Below, piece by piece: positions 25,260 through 33,942 of a DNA stretch of 64,000 bases. The notes under the pieces are model-generated. The model was not told where the DNA came from. It saw only the letters and a program-made list of their open reading frames with translations, and made no database searches. Source of the DNA: Balneola sp. (GTDB lineage Bacteria; Bacteroidota; Rhodothermia; Balneolales; Balneolaceae). Numbering within the stretch: the first letter of the stretch is position 1; every line of letters begins with the position of its first letter. The DNA lies in assembly GCA_003712055.1 (NCBI GenBank), contig RHLJ01000006.1, positions 124,001 through 188,000 on the forward strand, given 5' to 3'. Both the position numbers and the translations under genes were made by a program.

Positions 25260-25287
25260 AAAGCCCCACACAAAAGTGCGGGGCTTT
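25260..25287 (-). terminator. Intrinsic terminator of pckA
   Basis: Arms AAAGCCCCACAC (25260-25271) and GTGCGGGGCTTT (25276-25287) with an AAAA loop and one mismatch. On the minus strand the stem is followed by a run of T residues (GGGGCTTTTTTTGTC). It is 29 bp downstream of the pckA stop. Confidence 0.88.
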
Positions 25288-25316
25288 ATATTAAGCATAG
25301 AGTTAATCCCTTAACA

Positions 25317-26924
25317 TCAGAGAGTCCGGGGTGCAGCCCCAAGAATCTCATCACTGGCATTATCTTCAAATTTTTTGAAATTATCCACAAACATCTGAGC
25401 AAGTTGTTGTGCTTTCTTATCATATTCGTGGGCATCGTCCCAGGTGTAACGTGGGATAAGAATCTTTGAAGGAACTCCTTTCACTTGAATAGGCACCTGG
25501 AAACCGAATACCGGATCCTTTACATATTCCACATCTTCCAAATCGCCATCAATAGCTTGTGAAAGCATTTTACGGGTGAAAGAAAGCTTCATACGCTTAC
25601 CGATTCCATACACACCGCCAGTCCAGCCAGTGTTAACCAACCATACTTTTGAGTTATGCTTCTTAATTTTCTCTGCCAGTAGCTCCGCATACACAGTAGG
25701 GTGGAGTGGCATAAATGGAGATCCAAAACAAGCTGAGAAAGTAGCTTCGGGTTCGGTTACTCCACGCTCAGTACCGGCTACTTTAGCAGTGTATCCACTA
25801 ATGAAGTGGTACATCGCCTGCTCCGGAGTTAAACGAGAGATAGGGGGTAGTATCCCAAAGGCATCACAAGTTAAGAAGATGATATTTTCAGGATGATTTC
25901 CTTTACCAGTGTCACTTGCATTTGGGATGAAGTGAATTGGATAAGAGCAACGAGTGTTTTGAGTCAGACTCACATTTGTAAAGTCAGGCTCTCTATTATC
26001 ATCAAGAATTACATTCTCAAGAATAGTTCCTGGCATCTTGGTGGTTGCGTAAATCATCGGTTCGCTTTCTTCTGACAGATTTATGGTTTTCGCATAGCAT
26101 CCACCTTCAAAGTTGAAAATTCCGTCATCACTCCAGCCATGTTCATCGTCACCGATAAGGGTTTTGTCCGGGTCAGCTGAAAGTGTTGTTTTACCAGTAC
26201 CTGAAAGACCAAAGAAGACAGCTGTTTTCCCATTTTCATCATGGTTAGCAGAACAATGCATCGCCATCACTCCCTTTTTTGGAAGCAGATAATTCATTAT
26301 CGCGAAGATTCCCTTCTTCACTTCACCTGAATACATGGTGCCACCGATAAGGATGATCTTTTTTTCAAAATTACACAGAATAAAAGTACTGGTTCGTGTT
26401 CCATCAATAGCCGGATCAGCTTCAAAGAAAGGAGCAGCCAATACGGTGAATTCAGGCTCATGAACACCTAGTTCTTCATCAGAAGGTCGGATGAACATGT
26501 TGTGAGTAAACAGGGCATGATAGGCTACCTCACTTACTACACGTACATTCAGTCTATTATTTTCGTCAGCTCCGGCAAATACATCTTTCACAAAGAGGCG
26601 TTTATCGGAAAGATAGTTGACTACTTTGTCATAAAGGTTGTTAAAGACTTCTTCTGAGGTTGGCTGGTTTACGGGGCCCCAGTCAATGTCGTCTTGAATA
26701 GAAGGTTGCTCAACCACAAACTTATCTTTCGGAGAGCGTCCGGTAAATTTTCCGGTATGTACTAGTAGAGCATGATCTTTGGTTAAAATTGCTTCGCCAT
26801 GCAGTACGGCGTGTTCATAAAGTTCGGATGGATTTAAGTTCCAGTATACTTCTGTATTGCTTCCAAGGCCTAAGTAATCCAAGCCAATTGAACTTCTTGG
26901 ATGTACGTCGTAGTCAGCTTTCAT
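25317..26924 (-). CDS. pckA: Phosphoenolpyruvate carboxykinase (ATP)
   Basis: 535 residues from MKADYDVHPRSS at 26924; an ATG at 26969 adds 15 residues but has no family match, and AGGA lies just before the chosen ATG. The kinase signature FFGLSGTGKTTLSADPDKTL is present, with the oxaloacetate region FTGRSPKDKF and the family-typical GCYAKTINLSEESEP. It converts oxaloacetate and ATP to phosphoenolpyruvate, for gluconeogenesis. It is a single gene with its own terminator. Confidence 0.96.
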   Translation of the reverse strand: MKADYDVHPRSSIGLDYLGLGSNTEVYWNLNPSELYEHAVLHGEAILTKDHALLVHTGKFTGRSPKDKFVVEQPSIQDDIDWGPVNQPTSEEVFNNLYDKVVNYLSDKRLFVKDVFAGADENNRLNVRVVSEVAYHALFTHNMFIRPSDEELGVHEPEFTVLAAPFFEADPAIDGTRTSTFILCNFEKKIILIGGTMYSGEVKKGIFAIMNYLLPKKGVMAMHCSANHDENGKTAVFFGLSGTGKTTLSADPDKTLIGDDEHGWSDDGIFNFEGGCYAKTINLSEESEPMIYATTKMPGTILENVILDDNREPDFTNVSLTQNTRCSYPIHFIPNASDTGKGNHPENIIFLTCDAFGILPPISRLTPEQAMYHFISGYTAKVAGTERGVTEPEATFSACFGSPFMPLHPTVYAELLAEKIKKHNSKVWLVNTGWTGGVYGIGKRMKLSFTRKMLSQAIDGDLEDVEYVKDPVFGFQVPIQVKGVPSKILIPRYTWDDAHEYDKKAQQLAQMFVDNFKKFEDNASDEILGAAPRTL

Positions 26925-27241
26925 AGATCCTGTTTCGATAGGGTTATAAGGTCCTTTTAAGATAAGCATAGATCAAAGGATTTTAATCCCATTATAAGAG
27001 ATTAGTTAACGGTTAAACCTTTTTTGGCTAAGCCGTCAATACCTTATTAATGTAAATCAGCACCTCCGGCTCGCATAAAAAATTACCAGCCTATATGAAG
27101 TTTCGATGAATAAATTTAGGTGGGGAAATTTATTTGGATTTTTTGGAGAAAATTCTCGTCCTAAAATCTTGTGCGAGTACTAAAAATCATTCTATATGAT
27201 TTGGAAAAGCGGTTCCATTGCGAAGATGTTAAAAAAGACTT
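26925..27241. other. 317-bp intergenic stretch, nothing decisive
   Basis: It contains the pckA leader region on the minus strand and the 3' flank of the rhodanese gene. It holds AT-rich sequence with no tRNA-like clover, no repeat copy and no reading frame I would call. A TTTG box near the alternative pckA start would be compatible with a promoter but is not convincing. Confidence 0.5.
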
Positions 27242-27685
27242 TTACTGGCTTTTTCTGCTCCATCCCGAATAACCGTCAGAGAGGTTTTTGACATTTGAAA
27301 AGCCAAGTTCTTTCACCATAATAGTTGAAGCGGCAGCACTTCTTCCACCTGATTGACAGTAGACGATATAAGTTTTTGAAGTATCGAATTCAGCAATGTT
27401 CATTTTGAAATCCTGGTCCATGAAATCCACCTGAATCGCATTTGGAATATGTCCTGCCTCGAACTCTCTGTCGGTTCTTACATCCAGGACAATAAGAGTG
27501 GAATCAGCAGATTCGGTAAGCAGCTCGAAATCTGTTAACGTGATGTCTGTAAAGGTCGAAGCAGAAGTAGTAGTACTTGTCTCTTTTTGATCTGGTTCTG
27601 GCTTATGTGTACATGCTACCATAAGAATTAAAAGGGTTCTGCTTATCCATGTAGCGAGTTTTTTCATTCGAAGTGTACGATTCAT
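27242..27685 (-). CDS. Rhodanese-domain lipoprotein
   Basis: 147 residues. The signal sequence has a lipobox-like LMVACTH. A single rhodanese domain follows: LIVLDVRTDREFEAGHIPNA, then the active-site loop YIVYCQSGGRSAAASTIM with the catalytic Cys, and a YSGWSRK end. It probably handles sulfane sulfur or senses redox state in the periplasm. The ATG at 27685 overlaps the stop of the previous gene by 4 bp; MKKLATW six codons on is an alternative. It ends a three-gene unit with two T9SS cargo proteins. Confidence 0.88.
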   Translation of the reverse strand: MNRTLRMKKLATWISRTLLILMVACTHKPEPDQKETSTTTSASTFTDITLTDFELLTESADSTLIVLDVRTDREFEAGHIPNAIQVDFMDQDFKMNIAEFDTSKTYIVYCQSGGRSAAASTIMVKELGFSNVKNLSDGYSGWSRKSQ

Positions 27686-29124
27686 TTTAACAATGTGAGT
27701 TTCTTTACGAGGGATTGTGTTTTTGTTTCTAAGCGGTAAAAGTAAATACCTGAGGGCAAATTTGATGCATCAAAACTGAGCGTATGTAATCCGGCGCTTC
27801 GTCTCTCATCAACCAAGGTAGCTACTGATCTTCCCAATACATCATAAATGCTAAGCTTAACTTCTTCTGTTTTATTCAACTCGAAAGTGATGTTAGTAAC
27901 CGGGTTAAAAGGGTTGGGATAGTTTTGATGAAGTACAACAGAGTTTGGAACTTCAGTCACGACTTCATTGGAGACAGGAAGTTTTTTGATGGACGTTATT
28001 GTTCCGGTTTGAGTGTTTACTTCAAAAAGTTCTTCTTCACTTAGGGTATAGAGCAAGCTCGACTTAGGCTTTTTATAGAGACCAGTTATCCTGGAATCTA
28101 TCTCAGTTAGGAACTCAAAACTTTCTCCAAAATTAGATGAAAGATAAATGGTTGTGGAATCCGCTATAAGCACAGTTCCTTCTTCTTCCGAATCAGTAAC
28201 CAAGAATTGTAAACGATCCACTTCTTCTGGAAAGGGAATATTAGCCCAGGAATTAGGTCGGCCAAAGTCCTCAGATCTCTTTAATGATCTTCTATAAACC
28301 TCATTCTCTTCTACAGTAACGATCGCGTATAAAACAGAGGCCTCAGAATCAAAGCTTAGGGTTTGATAAGAAGCAGTTGAGTCGGAGATTTTAAATCTGG
28401 CTGTATAATATTCACTGATGAACAAGTGACCCATATCGTTGATTGAATAAAACAACGAGTCCTGAACAGGGTGGATACCTTGTATACCAAATTCGGTACC
28501 TACAGAATCTAAATAGTGATAGAAAAAGGCATATTCTTCTTCAGTTGTGATAAAAAAGTTTGGGTTAAAATCTTCCTCTATAGAAACTCTAAAAGCTACT
28601 CCTTCAACGCTCTCATTATAGTATAAAGAGTCTTCTTTGTTGGATAGTATGAATCCATTTTCCGAATCAAGATCGATAGAACCAGTCGATCTTTGTTTTG
28701 TAAGACATACGCCTGGAGCAGTTAATTTCCTTCCTCGGTAATCAACTACTGGAGGAGGGAAACACCCCTGATATAGTGGCTGTTTTACCCATTTTGAAGG
28801 ATCATTTTCATAGAAGCCGTAATCCCAAACTCGTTCTGAATCCGAATGTCCACTCAAACACCAGGGATTGTAATAGTCATCAAATTTGATGGAATCTTGT
28901 TGAGTTGAAGTATTAAAGTGAAAGACGTTATTTAGTAAAGTTACATCGGGATCCTCTTCAAATGGGCATGGGGTAGGTACCTCTTCGTATATTCGATAAA
29001 ACAAATGAGTAACCCCTACTGAATCCTCTATGCCTTTTAAATCATGAAAGTATTTCTCCTGAGCATTCCCCGAAAAACTAACTCCCCCTAAGAAAAGTAA
29101 AAGTAGCAGTTTCTTCTCTGTCAT
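27682..29124 (-). CDS. T9SS-sorted exported protein
   Basis: 480 residues with signal peptide (KLLLLLFLGGVSFSGNAQEK). The C-terminal ~75 residues are a type A sorting domain: VLHQNYPNPFNPVTNITFEL, then DVLGRSVATLVDE and LPSGIYFYRLETKTQSLVKK. The middle resembles a one-shot measurement/propeller-like body of unknown function with many cysteines early (CPFEEDPDV). It is exported through the T9SS and probably fixed to the surface. Its start and stop overlap its neighbours by 4 bp each (ATGA). Confidence 0.85.
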   Translation of the reverse strand: MTEKKLLLLLFLGGVSFSGNAQEKYFHDLKGIEDSVGVTHLFYRIYEEVPTPCPFEEDPDVTLLNNVFHFNTSTQQDSIKFDDYYNPWCLSGHSDSERVWDYGFYENDPSKWVKQPLYQGCFPPPVVDYRGRKLTAPGVCLTKQRSTGSIDLDSENGFILSNKEDSLYYNESVEGVAFRVSIEEDFNPNFFITTEEEYAFFYHYLDSVGTEFGIQGIHPVQDSLFYSINDMGHLFISEYYTARFKISDSTASYQTLSFDSEASVLYAIVTVEENEVYRRSLKRSEDFGRPNSWANIPFPEEVDRLQFLVTDSEEEGTVLIADSTTIYLSSNFGESFEFLTEIDSRITGLYKKPKSSLLYTLSEEELFEVNTQTGTITSIKKLPVSNEVVTEVPNSVVLHQNYPNPFNPVTNITFELNKTEEVKLSIYDVLGRSVATLVDERRSAGLHTLSFDASNLPSGIYFYRLETKTQSLVKKLTLLK

Positions 29125-30926
29125 TTGATCAGTGTTAATTTCTTCGTTTGCTCAACCCCGCCGGCTTCTAATTGATAAAAGTATATACCTGAGGGAAAAT
29201 TTGAAGCGTCAAGCCGGATAGTATGTAATCCGGCGCTTCTTCTTTCATCAACTAAAGTAGATACGGTTCTCCCCAACGCATCAAAAACGGTAAGCTTAAC
29301 GTCTTCTGTTTTATTCAGCTCAAAAGAGATATTAGTTACCGGGTTAAAGGGGTTAGGATAGTTTTGGTGTAAAAAAACCTCAGCAGGTAGGTCATTGCTA
29401 GATTCACCAGACTCAAGAATGATTACGAAATTAGCTGGTAGAGAACTACTGGATTCAGATTGCAATGGGTCTATTGAACTTATACTTACATTATAATTAC
29501 CCGCTTTCAACTCTGTTAATGTTATATCGTTAGAGTGTGTTTCTAAAATAATTTGCTGCTCTTCGGAATTTACTGTTATTCTGTACTTTACATGTCCTTC
29601 TAAGGATTCAAAATCATTGCTTTTGTTCCAGCTTAGATTCACCGAACCAACATCAGTAACAGAAACAGATTGAAATTCAGGAATAGTTGGTTGCTCATTG
29701 GTTAATGTGCCTTCAAATTCAAGTTGATAAAGATATCCCGAATTTTGAAACCAGAAAAAAACGTCCAAATCATTATCTAAATCAGAGTCGAAATAAAAAA
29801 TACTCCCAGTAGAACCATAATTAGTATCAAGATCGAGAACTATTTTGCTAAAGCTGGAATTTGATTCATTGACCCAAAGAGTAGCTTCATTTTCATTTAC
29901 TTCGACAAAATCCGCATATCCATCATTATTCAGATGTATTGCTGTCATTTGACCTATTTGATTTCCTGAAAATGCAGATGGGCTCAAAGTGTATGTGGAG
30001 GAGGAATCATCATAAATATAGATTTCATAGAATCCACCTTCTGAGTCACCATCAGGTCTTTGTATTAATAAATCTGGAAAGTGATCATCGTTATACCAAA
30101 ACGAATCGAAAGTCCAGTACATACTCTCAGGGACTTGAGGGTTTGAATTTGGAAGTCCAATTGACGTTCTGGTAAAGCTTCGATCTTTATTATTGACCTG
30201 AATTGCTGGTTCATCCCAGTATTGGTCATCGTATAAAAAGTCAAGATACCCATCCTGATTGAAGTCAAATATTTCAGTAGAGTATGTATTTTGCCCGAAA
30301 TTTGTGATCTCATCAAATTCAGGAGGCTCATTTCCATTGCTCCATCCAATAGTAATATGACTGAAACCTAGAAAGATCATATCATTTCTTCCATCAAGGT
30401 CTAAATCATTTAGATGGTAAAGCTCTTTTGGATTCGTTTCTTCTCCTAAATAGATCTCATACGGGGCAGAAAATTCCAAGCTATCGATTATGCTGGCATC
30501 ATCCATAAAATAGATCTCAATTAGATCATTAGTCATACTTGTAGTTCCATCGATAAACCTGGATTTCTGAGTAATTAAATCTAAAGACCCATTTTCATCC
30601 CAATCATCAATAAATAATTTGTTAATAAAACTGTTTGAGATAATTGTTTCTTTATTTTGAAATAACAATCCATTCGGTGAGCCAGGAATAAAGCTAATAG
30701 TTACCGTTTTTTGTTCAAATGGTACTGAGGGAGTATAATCTCTGAATATCAGGTCGGTAAACCCGTCATTATTTATATCGACAGGGTAGACCTCTGAAAG
30801 GACTTGATTCTGATTAGCAATAAAATGAGGTTCGATTACAAATAAAGAGTCCGATAGATCAGTTTGAAAAGCGGTTAAAGGGCCTGAGAAAATTAGTAAA
30901 AGAAAAGGTATTGCTATGTATTTCAT
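29121..30926 (-). CDS. FG-GAP/VCBS-repeat T9SS-sorted protein
   Basis: 601 residues with signal peptide (IAIPFLLLIFSGPLTAFQ). About seven FG-GAP/VCBS repeats are visible through their calcium-loop motifs: DINNDGFTDLIF, DWDENGSLDLIT, DLDLDGRNDMIF, DFNQDGYLDFLY, and later DLDNDLDVFF. A fibronectin-like domain (ESLEGHVKYRITVNS) precedes the type A sorting domain FLHQNYPNPFNPVTNISFEL. Likely a surface beta-propeller for binding. It is the first gene of the unit reading down to the rhodanese; overlaps of 4 bp connect all three. Confidence 0.88.
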   Translation of the reverse strand: MKYIAIPFLLLIFSGPLTAFQTDLSDSLFVIEPHFIANQNQVLSEVYPVDINNDGFTDLIFRDYTPSVPFEQKTVTISFIPGSPNGLLFQNKETIISNSFINKLFIDDWDENGSLDLITQKSRFIDGTTSMTNDLIEIYFMDDASIIDSLEFSAPYEIYLGEETNPKELYHLNDLDLDGRNDMIFLGFSHITIGWSNGNEPPEFDEITNFGQNTYSTEIFDFNQDGYLDFLYDDQYWDEPAIQVNNKDRSFTRTSIGLPNSNPQVPESMYWTFDSFWYNDDHFPDLLIQRPDGDSEGGFYEIYIYDDSSSTYTLSPSAFSGNQIGQMTAIHLNNDGYADFVEVNENEATLWVNESNSSFSKIVLDLDTNYGSTGSIFYFDSDLDNDLDVFFWFQNSGYLYQLEFEGTLTNEQPTIPEFQSVSVTDVGSVNLSWNKSNDFESLEGHVKYRITVNSEEQQIILETHSNDITLTELKAGNYNVSISSIDPLQSESSSSLPANFVIILESGESSNDLPAEVFLHQNYPNPFNPVTNISFELNKTEDVKLTVFDALGRTVSTLVDERRSAGLHTIRLDASNFPSGIYFYQLEAGGVEQTKKLTLIK

Positions 30927-31261
30927 TTGAATCTAAGACTTGATTATGAAACGCTATTTCTTTGTATGATTTGTTTAATCAAAACATATCGTTTTGTTTC
31001 CCGAGACAGTTATAAAACAGTATTATGATCTAACGTAACGTAGTTTAATGCAAATTGAAAAACATATAAGATTTATTCGGTTGTATTGTTAAGGGTATAA
31101 TAAGTTTAGTTATTCACTGACTTTAAGTGTTATTCGTTAATGGTTATTGGTAAATCACCTTTCCAATAACCATTAACGAGTAACCAATCACACACAAGAT
31201 TCACCAAAAAAGCGTTTATGTGTAATAATTAATAGCATTCATATAAATGCACGTTTGTAAA
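30927..31261. other. Non-coding region upstream of the RNA methyltransferase gene
   Basis: 335 bp between the divergent T9SS gene and the methyltransferase. It holds the family D hairpin (31130-31183) and AT-rich flanks that probably contain promoters of both genes. No small gene or tRNA was found in it. Confidence 0.5.
31130..31183. repeat. Long hairpin, family D copy 2
   Basis: Left arm 31130-31150 (TTATTCGTTAATGGTTATTG plus G) and right arm 31163-31183 pair in 20 of 21 positions across a 12-bp loop. It shares the GTTAATGGTTATTGG core with the hairpin at 16550; the loops differ in sequence but not length. Confidence 0.8.
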
Positions 31262-32449
31262 ATGAGTCGATTTCATTCATATCTAAACTCTTCAACATCT
31301 ATTCTTTCTGAATACTCAGGGAAAGAACCGTTCTCTCTCTTTTTGAAATCTGTTTTCAGAAAGAATAAGAAGTATGGTTCCAGAGATAGAAGAATAATCA
31401 GTCATCTTTGTTATTGTTATTTTCGCCTGGGGAAGAGCCTAATGGATGTACCAAAAGAAGAACGAATTCTTATGGGATTATTCCTGGTTTCCCAAGAACC
31501 CAATCAAGTGCTGGAAGCTTTAAAACCAGAATGGGTTGATAAAGTCACCAGCTCAATAGCGGAGAAAAAAAGATTTCTGGGAATCGAAACTGAATTGGAA
31601 CAGTTATTTCCTTATCGCTCTGGGCTGAGTGAAGGGATAGCTTCTGATGAGTTTTCAGATTCATTTCTTACCCAACCAAATGTATTTGTTAGAATTCGTC
31701 CTGGATTTAAAGAGACGGTGCTCAACAAGCTTAAAAGTCATGATATTCAATTTGAGATAGTCGGTGAACAAGCTAGTTCGGTTTCTCCTAATACTAAACT
31801 GGATCAAATTCTAGTCCTGGATAAAGAGGCAGTAATACAGGATTGGAGCTCTCAACAGGTTGGAAACGAACTATTTGAGTTGTTTCAGACCCTGAAACAA
31901 GTTCAGGGTGACCCTTTACGGGTATGGGATTGCTGCGCAGGAAGTGGAGGGAAGTCAATAATGGCTTTTGACTTAAATAATTCAATTCAGCTCACGGTTT
32001 CCGATGTTCGATCTTCTATTCTGAATAACCTTCGAAACAGGTTTAAAAAGGCAGGAATAAACAGATATGATGAACTAACGGCAGATCTTTCAAAGCCAAT
32101 AAACGATATTCCCAATCATCCTTTTGATATAATTATAGCTGATGTTCCATGTACAGGAAGTGGTACCTGGTCTCGCACACCTGAGCAGTTTCATTATTTC
32201 GATGAATCCAGGATAGAATGGTATGCAACATTACAGCGATCTATAGTTGTGAACAGTATGGCTCATCTAAAACGCGATGGATACCTGGTGTATATTACCT
32301 GCTCGGTATTTAAAGAAGAGAATGAGATGAATATAGAAAGGCTACTTTCAAAGTATGAACTGGATCTCATAGCTCAGAAGGTGATTCCGGGTTATAATGA
32401 AAGAGCAGATTCTATGTTTATCTCAATACTATCTCACGCTCAACTTTAA
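31262..32449 (+). CDS. RsmB/NOP2-family rRNA m5C methyltransferase
   Basis: 395 residues from MSRFHSYLN; ATG 31247 adds five more. The methyltransferase domain has the SAM loop RVWDCCAGSGGKSIMAFDL, motif IV ADVPCTGSGTWSRTPEQ with one catalytic Cys, and ITCSVFKEENEMN with the second Cys. These mark the RsmB/NOP2 group that makes 5-methylcytosine in rRNA. A palindromic repeat of family B lies in frame just before the SAM loop, giving QTLKQVQGD (31886-31912). The spacing to motif I is otherwise normal. It may retain activity because the insert sits in a loop. Confidence 0.85.
   Translation: MSRFHSYLNSSTSILSEYSGKEPFSLFLKSVFRKNKKYGSRDRRIISHLCYCYFRLGKSLMDVPKEERILMGLFLVSQEPNQVLEALKPEWVDKVTSSIAEKKRFLGIETELEQLFPYRSGLSEGIASDEFSDSFLTQPNVFVRIRPGFKETVLNKLKSHDIQFEIVGEQASSVSPNTKLDQILVLDKEAVIQDWSSQQVGNELFELFQTLKQVQGDPLRVWDCCAGSGGKSIMAFDLNNSIQLTVSDVRSSILNNLRNRFKKAGINRYDELTADLSKPINDIPNHPFDIIIADVPCTGSGTWSRTPEQFHYFDESRIEWYATLQRSIVVNSMAHLKRDGYLVYITCSVFKEENEMNIERLLSKYELDLIAQKVIPGYNERADSMFISILSHAQL
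31889..31912 (+). repeat. Palindrome family B copy inside a coding region
   Basis: ACCCTGAAACAAGTTCAGGG followed by TGAC. It shares CTGAAACRAGTTCAG and TGAC with the intergenic copy at 19849. It is read in frame as TLKQVQGD, with a length of 24 bp (a multiple of three) that leaves the gene open. Confidence 0.7.
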
Positions 32450-32457
32450 TATCTTTG
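32450..32457 (+). promoter_or_regulatory. Bacteroidota-type -7 box upstream of gatB
   Basis: TATCTTTG, matching the TAnnTTTG consensus of Bacteroidota promoters, followed by CACC. It is 33 bp before the gatB ATG and at the very end of the methyltransferase gene. No clear -33 box was seen. Confidence 0.5.
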
Positions 32458-32489
32458 CACCCTCTTACAAACATCGAAACTATTTCTGA

Positions 32490-33938
32490 ATGAGCACGAT
32501 TGCGCATGAGCGGTTCGAAGCGGTAATTGGACTTGAAGTCCATGCCCAGTTATTGACAAAAAGTAAAGCCTTTGCCCCGGTAGCGGCCATTTATGGTGAA
32601 GCACCCAATACACAGGTAACTCCATTGTGCCTTGGACATCCCGGAACGCTTCCGGTAGTAAATGAAAACCTGGTTCGCTATATCATCAAAATGGGATTGG
32701 CAACAAACTGTTCGGTTGCTCCCAAATCAATCTTTGCCCGGAAAAATTATTTCTACCCAGATCTACCAAAAGGCTATCAGATCTCACAATATGATACCCC
32801 TATCTGTTTTGATGGCTTTGTAGATATCGAGCTTGAAGACTATGACAAGCGTATTGGTTTAACCCGTATCCATATGGAGGAAGATGCTGGTAAATCTATC
32901 CACGATCAGGATCCATACAATACCTTGGTTGATTTGAACCGCGCGGGAACTCCGCTTATTGAGATCGTTTCTGAACCGGATTTAAGAACTCCCGAAGAAG
33001 CTTATGCCTACCTCACAAAAATCAAACAGATTGTTCAGTATCTGGAGATTTGTGATGGAAATATGGAAGAAGGGAGTCTTCGTTGTGATGCCAACGTTTC
33101 TGTTCGCCCTCGAGGACGGGAAAAGTTCGGTACAAGAACAGAATTAAAAAATATGAACTCCTTCCGCAATGTGGAGAAGGCGATTGATTATGAAATCTAT
33201 CGTCAAATTGAATTGATTGAGAGCGGTGGAGAAGTAGTACAGCAAACCCGGTTATGGGACACTTCAAAGATGCAGTCTCGTCCTATGCGATCTAAAGAAG
33301 AGGCGCATGATTATCGTTATTTCCCAGAGCCTGATCTTCCCCCAATTATTGTTACTTCCACTATGCTGGATGAGATCAAAGCCGAACTTCCTGAACTGGC
33401 AGATGTTCGCCAAAAGCGATTTATGGAAGAGTATGGAATGAGTGAAGTAGATGCTGTAACAATCACTGAAAGCCGATACCTGGCTGATTTCTTTGAATCT
33501 GTAGCTGAGTATTCAGGAAATGCTAAGGCAGCGTTGAACATTGTACTGAGTGAAGTGCTTCGAGTTCTTAACGAACAGAGCATTGATATCCGGGAATTCA
33601 CCATTACGCCTCAGCGACTTTCTGAATTGATATCACTTAAAGAAGAAGACAAGATCAACTCTTCGGCGATGCAGACCATTTTTAACAACATGCTGGATTC
33701 GGAAAAATCTGCTGAAGAATGGGCTAAAGAGCTGAATCTAATACAGGTTTCGGATACAGGATTTTTGGAGGGGTTAGTGGATGAAATTATCGCCAATAAC
33801 CCGGATGAGGTGGAGCGGTTTAAAGCAGGGAAAAAACAACTGATGGGATTTTTTGTGGGACAAGCTATGAAAGCATCAAAAGGGAAAGCCAATCCTAAAA
33901 TGGTTACCCAGATGGTCACAAAAAAACTAGAAGGCTAA
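32490..33938 (+). CDS. gatB: Aspartyl/glutamyl-tRNA amidotransferase subunit B
   Basis: 482 residues, full length for GatB. Part of the GatCAB complex that converts Glu-tRNA-Gln or Asp-tRNA-Asn to the amidated form. The characteristic FEAVIGLEVHAQLLTKSKAF start, the LPKGYQISQYDTPI segment, RAGTPLIEIVSEPDLR and the C-terminal YqeY-like tail (NPDEVERFKAGKKQLMGFFV, VTQMVTKKL) are all seen. gatA and gatC are not in the window. It starts a plus-strand run of closely spaced genes to 38 kb (gap of 4 bp to the next). Confidence 0.97.
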   Translation: MSTIAHERFEAVIGLEVHAQLLTKSKAFAPVAAIYGEAPNTQVTPLCLGHPGTLPVVNENLVRYIIKMGLATNCSVAPKSIFARKNYFYPDLPKGYQISQYDTPICFDGFVDIELEDYDKRIGLTRIHMEEDAGKSIHDQDPYNTLVDLNRAGTPLIEIVSEPDLRTPEEAYAYLTKIKQIVQYLEICDGNMEEGSLRCDANVSVRPRGREKFGTRTELKNMNSFRNVEKAIDYEIYRQIELIESGGEVVQQTRLWDTSKMQSRPMRSKEEAHDYRYFPEPDLPPIIVTSTMLDEIKAELPELADVRQKRFMEEYGMSEVDAVTITESRYLADFFESVAEYSGNAKAALNIVLSEVLRVLNEQSIDIREFTITPQRLSELISLKEEDKINSSAMQTIFNNMLDSEKSAEEWAKELNLIQVSDTGFLEGLVDEIIANNPDEVERFKAGKKQLMGFFVGQAMKASKGKANPKMVTQMVTKKLEG

Positions 33939-33942
33939 GTGA

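Noticed and set aside
26925-27241. Possible small RNA or tRNA in the gap before pckA
   Set aside because: No cloverleaf pattern, conserved arm or stable hairpin found by eye.
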